A stretch of DNA of 64,000 nt from Termitomyces sp. T153 (lineage: Eukaryota; Basidiomycota; Agaricomycetes; Agaricales; Lyophyllaceae). Location: NCBI GenBank assembly GCA_018296165.2, contig JACKQL020000101.1:62001-126000 (forward strand). Reading direction: 5' to 3'. A model generated the notes under the pieces. It was not told the origin of the DNA, did not search any database, and saw nothing but the letters and a program-made list of their open reading frames with translations. The position numbers and the translations under genes are program-made. Below are positions 1 to 9,669 of the stretch, piece after piece. Each line of letters starts with the position of its first letter. Position 1 is the first letter of the stretch.

Positions 1-3000
1 AAACAATAACGCCAACCCGCCGCGAAACAGTCACCCATTGCGTGAAGATCGCCAACCCCAATGAGACCACTGAGAACGCGCTTCTTCAAAGCACGCCTGT
101 GGATCGGCCAACCCACTAGCAACTCTGCAGACCGACGAATGCAACTAAATGTTGACAACATCACCGAACCCTACTATCGACCCCCAACCCTCACCCCGAC
201 CCCCCTTCCCGAGGAACTAAACCCTCCGACAACTAGCCCCGAAACCACTGAAATCAAGCTCGACCCAACAACCCCAACCACAGAACAAGAACCTCAGACC
301 TAGGCTACGCTCCAACTCCAGGACCTGCTTCCAGACCTCGATCGATTTGGCCGTCACCTCTGCCCAACAAATGAAGGGGCCCCGACACCTCCGACCCGAC
401 CCCAACAACCCCAGAACAAGACCAAAACATCCCCGAGCCTCTAGACGTTAATAAGGAGAACCACAGCACCCCACTCCTGACAAGGGGCAACTCTGGACCA
501 CGCCGCTATTTCACCACCCTCCCCCACACAATCCAGAGCCCCCAACAATGAGGACCCTGGACGCCAAAACCCCCCCGCATGCCACCCCCGAGCCTAAACT
601 CCACCATCAGACTACGCCACCTCCCACGAAGGAATCCCCAGCATAGGAGCCACCCCGAACTAACTATAGGAAAAAGGACCCTATACAAAGTAGTTCCCTA
701 AGTACTCTAAATTCGCTGACATGTTCATATAAGGGAGGGAGAAGCCCCACCATCACCCAGGAAACAACAATCGGCCGTTTAAGCGACCTGACGACCCAAA
801 GGGCACACGTTCCAATATCCTCAAAGGACCTCCCCCACCTGGCTCGACGACCCAAACAACCCCGCGCCAGCCCAAAACTGCCCGACCCAGACCCCTCCAA
901 ACCCTTCAACACAGCTCCAGACCCTGGCAACACGACTCCAGGGCCTCCGCTCCGACCACAACATTTGATCAAGAGAACTCACGGCACTAGCTCGACAATG
1001 ATGCCCTGGTAGCCCCAACTCCATGACATAAATCACCACCCACTCCGAATCCTGCCCCTACGCCGGAATATGTCCGCTGAACAGGGACCACATCATCGGA
1101 GCATCCAGAAAAGCGAGCGGTGCCTCTCCCCACTGCCACCCCCACACTTGCAACAATCTCCGGGCTGCTCCAGAACACGAATGAAGAGTTGCCTCAACCC
1201 TGCTGCGACTCCCGGGGAACCCCACTCCAGCGCCTCCCCGCAGCCGACCTCCCCGCTGCCCCAACAACCATAAACAACCAACAAATCCTCACTGAGTGAC
1301 CCTTGTGTTGACTCCGGGACCACCCACTTCTTCCCCGATGAAGGAACCACCGACCCCCAGACCTCCGAACTCAAGGAAGTATCAGAAATACGTAAGACCC
1401 CTTTGTCTGTCTCGGGCTTACCTTTGGTCAGGAGAGCAATATCACGTAGATGATCCGGAACCCCAAATTTTGGCCCTGGACCCGAAGGAACTGGTTGGGA
1501 CTGATCACCCCGCATCCTACCCCCTTGGTCATCAACACTCCAGAGCACACCAAAGCACCACTCGAAACATGCCCGCCCACAGATGCAACACTCTGGAACA
1601 TGACCCCAACCCAGACCAACTATGCCGCGAGGACGAACCTCACCTCACCAAACCCCGCCAATGAAGAAGGCCCCGCCGCCCTCACCACCAGTGCTGGCAT
1701 AAGGGCCAGACCATGGGAAGACCTCCATTACCCCCCCGCTAACCGCACTGCCAAGACAACCAAAGCCCCAAACCTGCTGGGCACCATGAAAGATTCGAAA
1801 GTCCACCCTCCGATACCAATACGGCGCACGTCCCCGCCACAGACAAAAGAAAACCCCTACACCCCCAGTCGGAATTTCTGAGAATCGAACTCAATAACAC
1901 CGCCTCAAAATGCCATGGAACTCCACCGGAGAACTCCCACCACCCCCGCTGGACCTCAGGAGCCCTCCCTGCGATGCCCTGCCCCGTCCCGACAAACCCC
2001 GGGACTAGCCAGCACAGACGGCACTAGCAGGCATAACTCCCACCTCTGTGGGATTCAACTCCCTCTCACACCCCTGCATGTTTCGCTTACTTCGCCCTCA
2101 TACAAAACTAAAACCTCACTTCACACACCCAGGGACCAAGAAAAGGGCATGTTTGCGTACAAAAAAAAAATTATTATATACAACCAGGCGAGGGAGGCGG
2201 CAAGTCCGAGAGCAACAAGAAACGAGGCCCACACCCATCTCACTCCCTCCCCGGACCCCCCAGCAACCCAACCCCCAGGTCGACTTCCATCTGGGCCCGC
2301 ACCACCGCTAAGATCTCTGCCAACCCTGGCAATGCCTCCCCCGCGTCAGCCGCCACCTCCCACCACGACCCCAGGGCCACTGCATTGCATCGCCGATGCC
2401 CCGCCAACAACCTCTCCAGTTGCGCCATCCCCTGCTGCAACTCCGGAGGCTGAACTGCAGACCCCTGCGTCAACCTGTCCTGAATCGACGCGAATGCCGC
2501 AGAGGCACCGTCCAAGAGGACCCAATGCTCCCGCACCCAGCCTAAACCCAGAAAATGAACCGTCAGTAACGAACGGAGGAACGGGAGACAACTCACAAAG
2601 GATCCCTGCGCACCCCGAAGCGGCCTCGTTGGCCAGCCAATCCTCCCTCCGCCTTGCCGCCTCCAGCTCTGCCCACAACGCATCCCCCTCCGGAACTCAT
2701 CCCCGCCCCTCCACCTCCCCCGTGGGCTGCCCCTCCATCTGCGCCAGACGCTCCCGCAAGCCCCGCACCTCTAACGCTCACTCCGTTGCCACGCGCACCA
2801 AAGTGTTCCTCTCCCGCTCCATCGCTTCTTTCTCCGTTCGCGCCGCGTCACAATCCTCCCTCGCCCGTTGGAGCTCACCCTCCCGTACTGCCAATGACAT
2901 CATCAAAGCCTCCACCTGCTTGCAAAGAAAGACCTCCGTAATTGAAGGAATAGGCGTGGGAGGACTCGACGACCGTTCCAAAGGAATGCCTGGGTTAGGA

Positions 3001-3581
3001 GAAAAAAGGGAAGACTCCAGAGGCCCCGCCGATGACTCACGCCCATGCGGCCTCTTGCTAGGTCCCGCCCCCAAGGGCGGGGAGGCTCGACGCTTCCCCC
3101 GAACCACCACCGAGGATGCCCCCTTCCCCTTCGGCAACACGGGACAAAACTTGGTCCGTTTCGGAACCCCCGGAAAATCCACCACCACCACCACGGACGA
3201 CTCTACAAAAGCCCCATCAATCATCCCGAAAAGACAAGTAGACACCACTTACGACTCCAGTCCCTGACACTAGCACGGCATTGGCGCTCAAACTCCTCCC
3301 CCCCACTGTCGTACACCACCACCTCGTCCAAATCAGCGGAAGAGACTACTGGAATGCTGGGGGAAGACATGACAAATTTTGGGAAACCCCGGGGTACGTC
3401 CAAAGCTTTTAATTGATTGAGGAGAACCCTGATGAAGCGGCGGCCGCACTTCGACTTTGTCTCCCACGCCACTATCACTCGCTGTGGATTGATCAATATT
3501 GCTCAGCTTCGACTCCCATGCCCCGCCGATCCCCGTCCTGCCCCCGTGTCTCGAAGGGTCTCAACGCTGAAGGGGGGGTGA
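1..3581 (+). mobile_element. Degraded interior of a gypsy-class LTR retroelement
   Basis: This C-rich, strand-asymmetric sequence lies directly upstream of an LTR (3582-4731). It ends in a polypurine tract (AGGGGGGG, 3571-3578) just before the LTR, as expected at the 3' end of a plus-strand LTR element, so the 5' LTR should lie left of the window. No intact gag, protease, reverse transcriptase or integrase is readable on the plus strand. The long plus-strand reading frames are proline/threonine-rich and look like a composition artefact. The best protein-like signal is on the opposite strand (2240-3496). For 1-2239 I see only fragmentary frames and recognise no domain. Confidence 0.6.
2240..3496 (-). 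pseudogene. Antisense coiled-coil protein remnant within the gypsy element
   Basis: Three minus-strand segments in different frames (about 3496-3221, 3248-2778 and 2683-2240) read like one broken protein. The first contains an acidic serine/aspartate stretch. The second ends in a charged, heptad-rich coiled coil (residues such as EGELQRAREDCDAA). The third continues with Gln/Glu-rich helices and a Trp-Trp segment (GSWWEVAADAGEALPG). From memory it resembles a transposon-associated protein family common in agaricomycete genomes, but I know no function for it. The frame changes and lack of one continuous frame mark it as decayed. Its antisense position next to the 3' LTR is unusual. Confidence 0.5.
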
Positions 3582-4731
3582 TGTCACGACCCGTCCCCTG
3601 AACCCCTGCACATCATCCATCAACCCCCCGAACCCCCAAAAAACCCCCGACGCTCCGCCGAACTTCCGCCCATGCCCCGCACCTATTTTGGCCAACTCCG
3701 ACACCTCCCCAGCTAACTCCGACAGCCCCCTGGCCAACTTCGGTGCCTTCCCCGCAGCCACTGACACTTACCCTGGGTCTCCCGAACCCTGAGAACCACC
3801 CCCGCTGTCCCCGATATTTGCCACCCATCATCAACTCAACACCCTGGTTCCTCCGACTTATTCCGGAGTATCACAACAACCTCGGGATGACCTGCATTCC
3901 CCAATGATCCCATCAACGTATCAGCGCGGCCCAATACTCGATCGCAACCGACACCCGCCCACTCCGTTGAGCTCTGCCAAGCCCCGCCGCCGCAGCCGAC
4001 ATACCCCGAACTTCTCCGGTAGTCAGTATATAAGCTGTCGAGTAGCTCTTCGTACTCTAGTCTTGATATTGCTTAACATTACCTATGGTCTGATTGTTTC
4101 CTTTTCGTGTTTTGTGTTTTGTGTTTCATGTCTCGTTCTCCTTACTCTCAGTCTCCCGGTCTTATCTCAGTCTCCCGGTCTTGTCTCGTCTCCATTTTGT
4201 TATCGTTCTCATTATCGTTTCGTATCTCTACTCGAATCTACTCTTGTTCCATATCAACCCCATCCCATTTCGTCTGACGCTGTCTCGGTGACTCCATCTG
4301 ACTGTTGTGCCCAAGTCTTCATCAACCCTAACAACCTCACAAACTCCGCGATTATGATTACAAACCCCGACACTCCTTCACCAGGTCCGAACCTCGCTCT
4401 TTGCTCGGTCCCAGACTCCATCAACTCCAAATGATCTCCCATCAAACCCCAGCTCCGTTCCCATTGATCACACAGCCGCCTACCCCTTTGCTTCCACGAA
4501 TCTCCCATATGGTCTTCTGCCTGAACCCCACCAAGACCGTCTCGTTTCCTCACAATCCGACTTCTCCAGACCTCCCCAGATCCGTCTGGATCACATCCCA
4601 CCAACTATCCACACAAGCCATCAGTGCCCGGAACGTCTTCGAGTGTTCGGTTACCAGTGCAAGGGGATCATGCCCGCCTAGTAAGGACTCGCCCAGTGCA
4701 GCTGAGCCCCTGAGGTCAGCGGAACCTGACA
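3582..4731 (+). repeat. Gypsy-type LTR, copy 1 (3' LTR, CpG-rich)
   Basis: The LTR is 1150 bp and bounded by the perfect short inverted repeat TGTCA...TGACA. It is preceded by a polypurine tract, so it is the 3' LTR of a plus-strand element. A TATATAAG box at 4027-4034 probably marks the element promoter. A second, diverged copy lies at 16568-17714, with matching ends, TATA box and pyrimidine-rich tail. The flanks (GGTGA before, GTCCT after) do not match, as expected when only the 3' LTR is in view. It is inserted into a copia RNase H domain. Confidence 0.85.
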
Positions 4732-5216
4732 GTCCTGATCCCAAGGTTCATGGATATACTGATGCTGATTGGGCCTCCCATCTCCATCGCCACTCAATTT
4801 CAGGTTTTGCTTTCTTTACTGGATTTGGCGCTGTCTCCTGGAGTTCCAAGAAGCAACCAATCATCACTCTCTCCAGCACTGAGTCCAAATATGTTGCACT
4901 TACACATGCTGCCAAGGACATCATCTGGATTCATAAATTACTTACAGAACTTTCATTTAACTATTCTCATTCCTTACCTACTGATCTTTACTGCGATAAT
5001 CAAGGTGCTATCAGACTTTCAAAAGATTCTACCTTTCATGGTCGCACCAAGCACATCGACGTTCATTTCCATTTTATCCGTCAGACAATTTCTTCTGGTC
5101 ACATTCAGCTCCACTATATTCCCACTTTCAACATGATCGCGGACATCTTTACCAAGTCACTCGCCCGAGTCAAGTTCAAAAAGTTTCGTGAACTACTTAG
5201 CGTTGTTTAATCTGCG
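4732..5216 (+). mobile_element. Ty1/copia RNase H fragment (C-terminal end of pol)
   Basis: The open frame from about 4744 to 5210 encodes the copia RNase H domain with its usual landmarks in order: YTDADWA, SSTESKY, DNQGAI, KHIDVHFHFIR and IADIFTK, then a TAA stop. Everything upstream of YTDADWA (integrase, reverse transcriptase) is missing because the gypsy LTR ends at 4731. The fragment is intact in frame and is followed by a polypurine tract (GAGGGGGAG) and the copia LTR. It is a truncated relic with no start of its own. Confidence 0.9.
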
Positions 5217-5234
5217 GCTCATATTGAGGGGGAG

Positions 5235-5535
5235 TGTTAAGGATATAGGTGATCAACACCAGACTTAATATTATTTACTGTTCCATTTGTTTTTCGTCGC
5301 TTAATGCAGTCCAGCACCTCAGTGTTCCTACCATCACTGAGGTGTAAGTAATCCTCAACATTCGTTACTTCCTGTTACTGACATACCTTAGTTACATTCT
5401 TTTACTTAGGTATATCACAATACATATCAGTGTTCCTACCATCACTGAGGTTTACATTCTTTTACTTAGTCCCTGCTCTATCCGAAACCAGTCCTGCATA
5501 AGAAGCTGAGCCCCCATAGTCAGTGGAACCTAACA
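5235..5535 (+). repeat. Copia 3' LTR with internal duplication and palindrome
   Basis: It starts TGTTA directly after the polypurine tract that follows copia pol and can be closed at TAACA (5531-5535), giving a 301-bp LTR. Inside, CACCTCAGTG (5315-5324) and CACTGAGGTG (5335-5344) form a perfect 10-bp stem with a 10-nt loop. Most of this hairpin recurs about 108 bp later (around 5428-5450), together with TTTACATTCTTTTACTTAG, so part of the LTR is tandemly duplicated. The last 36 bp (5501-5536) resemble the end of the gypsy LTRs. The true right boundary is therefore uncertain. Confidence 0.6.
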
Positions 5536-5539
5536 GTTT

Positions 5540-5970
5540 GGACTGGGAGCAATGGTGGATAGTGCTTCTTGTAGAAGGGATATCTGCTTGATTGGGCCCT
5601 CCTGCTGGGCATGGATTCTCAGGTCCTCAAAGCAATAGTGTGCACCCTTGTCCATGCCCAGGTCTTGGTGCTCAATATCATCCAAGGCAGACCATATGAA
5701 TGTGACTGCAAGGCAATCATTTATGATCCAATTGGCATCAGCATGAGGTTCAGAACCATTGCTGGTTTAGGGAAGAATGGGAGGGAAGACATATGCATAG
5801 ATGCCATTGAGGATCAGGGCATCCTTGAGCTTCTTGGTCCACTATGTGAAGTTGCTGTCTGCTTGATTATATTTTGGCCCATCCCATCTGTGGCAGATAA
5901 TGCACTCGGGCACAGATGGATTGGAGGAGTCACTGGGGAGGATGGTGGGAGAAGCAGAGGTGGGAGACAT
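5540..5970 (-). pseudogene. Copia gag (UBN2-like) remnant
   Basis: The minus strand carries a gag fragment of the Ty1/copia type (UBN2 family). Readable pieces in order are WTKKLKDALILNGIYAYVFP, NWIINDCLAVTFIWSAL and EGPIKQISLLQEALSTI. Internal stops and frame changes show it is dead. It is on the opposite strand to the copia RNase H at 4732-5216, so the two come from different insertions or from an inversion. Gag would form the virus-like particle of the living element. Confidence 0.7.
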
Positions 5971-6133
5971 GGAAGGTAGAGAGACATGAAGATATGCTCA
6001 TGGGCAGGAAGGACAAAGACATTTGAATACATGACACAATGCATGAGGATAGGTCTAGATGGTTTGGACTCAGATGTTCAATTGACACTGCACTAGAGAG
6101 ATGTCATCGAACAATGGCCCATAATCTGTTAGA

Positions 6134-6345
6134 GCTTGAACCCCTTATTGAGACCTTGTATAGGAATCTATACAGATTTATTATCAGTATTGATACCTCA
6201 GTCTCGTATAAGTGACTATATTGTAAACTGCACCTATACAGAGTTATTATCAGTATTGATACTGTCAATATATAGTCAGTTAGTCATAGGTATAGAATAA
6301 TTTAAGTTGCTCACCCTCAGTCTCGTATAAGTGACTGAGGGTGTC
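6134..6345 (-). repeat. AT-rich LTR-like sequence with internal duplications
   Basis: This sequence is upstream, on the minus strand, of the copia gag remnant and probably derives from its 5' LTR: read on the minus strand it ends in TAACA (6134-6138). A 28-bp block is present twice (6169-6196 and 6235-6262, one mismatch). CCTCAGTCTCGTATAAGTGA also occurs twice. CACCCTCAGTC (6312-6322) and GACTGAGGGTG (6333-6343) form a perfect 11-bp palindrome with a 10-nt loop. I did not find the other LTR end. From 6346 to 7048 I see no gene or clear element. Confidence 0.5.
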
Positions 6346-7048
6346 ATATCTACATGTCTGATTATATATGTTATTTCGTCCATTGTCTAAGTGTGAAGGG
6401 GCACGGTGCCTTGGCCTATTACAGTGTGAAGAGTGGTTCCTGGCTCGGCATCTTGAGTGTTAATCGTGGTGACGTCACTCCGACTCCAACACATAGGCAA
6501 AACGAGATGGAAAAGTAATTTGCACCAAAGTAAGAAATGTTTGTGGGAGTGGTGCTAGGGGTGTCACTAGCTTCACTAATCTATGCATGTGTCAATTAGG
6601 TCACATGATCTGTGCTGGGTATAGTCTCATCACCGAACAAAGTGAGGTTGGGTTTGGATCTCAGCAAGAGATACAGGCCCCGTGCCAGCTCGTTTCGAAA
6701 TTTGACGATTGTGTCAATGTGGTGTGTAACTGTCGAATTGATTGAAATGGTACAGTATATATATTCTATGTAATCGTATTTTGCTATGTCAATGTAGAAT
6801 ATAGCGACACAACTGCAGTCAATAGTTAACGATCTAGAAAGCATAGCCAGAACCATGAATAACTTCTCTGGAGGCAAGTACATATGATTTTCATTAGAGA
6901 CGGTTGGACAAGAAGGGTGATAAGAAAATATGTTGTGCATGTAGTATACTGTTGTATAATATCGTGATGAAGCTTACGATAGAACTGCTTCATGTTGAAA
7001 TTGACATGTGGTACAGCAGAACGTACAAGTCGCCAGCCTAGAATCTGA
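6346..7048. other. Intergenic, AT-rich, no gene recognised
   Basis: The short frames here (for example on the minus strand at 6596-6940) have no recognisable domain, intron structure or codon pattern. The right end is the 3' flank of the GNL1-like gene. The left end grades into retroelement debris. Confidence 0.5.
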
Positions 7049-9250
7049 CTACGAACAGTTGGTGCTCTGTCCTTCATCTTCCTCATCCTCCTCGACGTCA
7101 TCGACTGAGAGGGCCCTAAATCTGCTGACTCCAAGTATCTGACTTCCACCACCATGTTCTGTTTCATCATCCTCTTCAGCCGCTTCGTCATCGGAGGAAG
7201 CAGATGTCACGATGATTACCTCATCTTCGTCTATTTCGTCACCGTCGCTATCAATGACAAGAGCCCGTGGAATCCATATGCCGCTTCCCGGGTCGTCCAT
7301 ATTTGCCACGATTGTTTTCAAATCTGTGTCCGGAGGCCAAAACGCCCAACCAATCTTTCCTTCTGCCAGCGCCCTAAGTACTGAGAACTGGTGGTTCAAG
7401 TTGATTGAGAACGAAACAAAATAATTGGCATACACGCATTTCCGGCTCTATGCACGTCTGGCCTACCTGCTTTGGCAGTAAACCATTTCTTTTCGTTCGC
7501 ATACGCAACAAGAACGTCCATTGCAGTCCAGACAAGAGGCTTCTCTCCTCCTAAATCTGACCGTACACCATCTCTCCACGTTCTTTTGTCAAGTACTGGA
7601 GTCGACAAAAGCTCAGGATGCTCAAGTCCGTATATGTGCTCGATGGGTAGTCTTTGTGCCGCATAAAAAATGGATGAAGATACGGCAGATACACAAGAAA
7701 TGGGCAGAATGCCACAGAGAGCCTAGGTATTATTGTGAAGGGGGCACCGGCTTATATACTCAATACATACCTGCATCTCCATAGGAACACCATTGGGCAT
7801 AACGAGGCCGGGGCAATCAACTAGACGAACGTCAGGGGTCCAGATGAGCGTTTGCAAATGCTTCGTCTGAACAAAGAATAAGAAATGGTAGAACAAAAGG
7901 ACAATCAATTCCACTAGCCTTCCCTGGATTTTTCGATACTCCCACTTTATTTACTCCAAACAAGGCATTGAGGAGTGAAGATTTTCCAACGTTAGGTTGC
8001 CCTAAAAGGTTGTCAGCCATTTGTCAACGAAGGTACCTAAGCCGTACCGATCAAGCCGATGGTCAGAAACTCTAGGCCCTTTTTTTGTTTGATTTTGAAT
8101 CTCTCTTCTTCACTTTCTTTTGCACGGTCGTATGTTGCATCTGACGCTTTCATAACATTGTCCCAATCGACATCTGCTTTCACAGGAGGCTTCCATTTGC
8201 TGAGCCGTTGGGGGTTGAGACGAACTTTCTCTGGTGGTATCATCATCTCGGTGTGAACCTGTTGAATAGCTGCCACCAACCTCTCCCGGAAGCTAGACGG
8301 AAGATGAGGTTCGTACTGAGGTTTTCCTTGGTGTCCTGCCCCCTCTTCCTTGGCAGCGTACGATTCAACTTGTACTACAGGTAGATGAGGATATTTCTTG
8401 TGGAGATATTCGACCCAGGCAGAAGTTCGTTCTGGTCCAATGATGTCGACCTTTGTAAGGACTAAGATGATTTTGCGATCTGATGTATAAGAAGCAAGAG
8501 ATGGGGGGAAATGCAAAGGGGGGCAACGAGAGTCGAGAAGTACAAGAAGGATTTGTGAGAGTTCAGCAACACGCCACCTAGGCAAGCCGGCTGAAATAAA
8601 TTGCCATGAGCTTCAAAATTTGTGTTGCAAAAGACGTACAGCTGACGCCACACGTCCAGATTCCTCTCGAAGTATGTAGGTGATCTAGGCATTCTGCCAA
8701 ATTCCTCGTTGAAAATCTCTGTCATCGACAAAGGACCGTCCTGACAATCAGATTCCTCTGCTCGTGAGTCCGACTCGAATTCATTCTGCCAATCGAGCAC
8801 ACATCTATCCATCTGATCCAGCCAATTCTTGAACATTCCTTCTTCGTTGAGTTCGACCTCCTTTTTCGTCATATCAAATCGCCATTTCGGGCGACGAGGA
8901 CATGTAAACTTTTGGCTAGTCGGATCTTGAAAGTCCTCAGTATGAATGACAACTGCATCTGGAATAGGACGAGTGAGAGGAAGTTTAGAAGCGAGGACTT
9001 TGGTATCTTCAGGAAACTTCGATGATAGCGTAATGAAAGACGATTGTAAGCGTGCAGCAGCATGTACAGTAGCAGCATGGGCAGGATCTGGTACAGAACC
9101 TATGAAGGTTCCTGTGGGCCCACGCCTGAGTTTAGGTTTGTGAATTTCCTTCTGTGATTCGGAAGGTGGAACATCACCACGCTTTATTGCACGCTTGAGC
9201 TGAATGTCAGCTTTCTTCTGGCGAGTGGATGTTGGTTTGCGACGAGGCAT
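7049..9250 (-). CDS. GNL1-type circularly permuted GTPase
   Basis: This is a ribosome-biogenesis GTPase of the YlqF/HSR1-MMR1 class, closest to eukaryotic GNL1. The start at 9250 gives MPRRKPTSTRQKKADIQLKR, the basic N-terminus typical of GNL1. The GTPase motifs are circularly permuted: G4 (LVLTKVD, Thr in place of the usual Asn), then G1 (GQPNVGKSS), then G3 (DCPG). The C-terminus is acidic. Introns include 8639-8578 and 8047-8002. The intron at 7918-7867 appears to use a GC donor (AAG|GCTAGT). A further intron lies near 7440 between GRPDVHRAGN and LRALAEGKIGWAFWPP. The gene is divergent from the methyltransferase at 9670. GNL1 is confident at family level; its exact ribosomal substrate is not known from sequence. 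Confidence 0.9.
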
Positions 9251-9669
9251 TGCGGCATTGCGGCCTCGAGACTCATCCGGGCCGACAAAATTCTCCTTCA
9301 ATCAAACCCAGTTTTCACACTCCGCGAGTTTATGCGTGCTTTGAGTAAGTACATGGAAGCATAGTAACGCGGTATACGTAGCGACCAGTAGATTCTGAAC
9401 ATTTGACTATGTATGCAGAATGCCTCGTACATATTGTAAAGAAGCAGAATATATGAAATACGATGTACACCTGATGATTTTTGCTTCGAGGCGCGTTGTC
9501 AACCTGCTGAGTGCAACCGTCAAGCATCACCCTCACATCATGATCAGCTCTTCCACTACCATGGTCTGATATCTACTTTTTCCCCCCTCCACCGTCGACA
9601 GGTTTGTAAAGGCTGGTCAGTGCGTGTCTTGAGAAACATTGTCTGGTCGCCAGCGGCGATCGAGCAGCA
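9251..9669. promoter_or_regulatory. Divergent intergenic region between GTPase and methyltransferase genes
   Basis: This 419-bp region separates the two start codons and must hold both promoters. It has a pyrimidine-rich stretch (TTTTTCCCCCCTCC, around 9579) upstream of the methyltransferase start. I see no other distinct motif and no gene. Confidence 0.5.

Noticed and set aside
1915..3267. A 450-codon plus-strand frame, Pro/Thr/Ser-rich
   Set aside because: It lies opposite the coiled-coil signal in strongly C-rich DNA. The composition alone keeps it open, and no domain or intron pattern supports it.
5611..5979. A 122-codon plus-strand frame
   Set aside because: The minus strand carries clear copia gag motifs over the same bases, so this frame is a shadow.
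6596..6940. A 114-codon minus-strand frame beyond the GNL1 gene
   Set aside because: It has AT-rich composition with no recognisable motif, no splice logic and no resemblance to a family.
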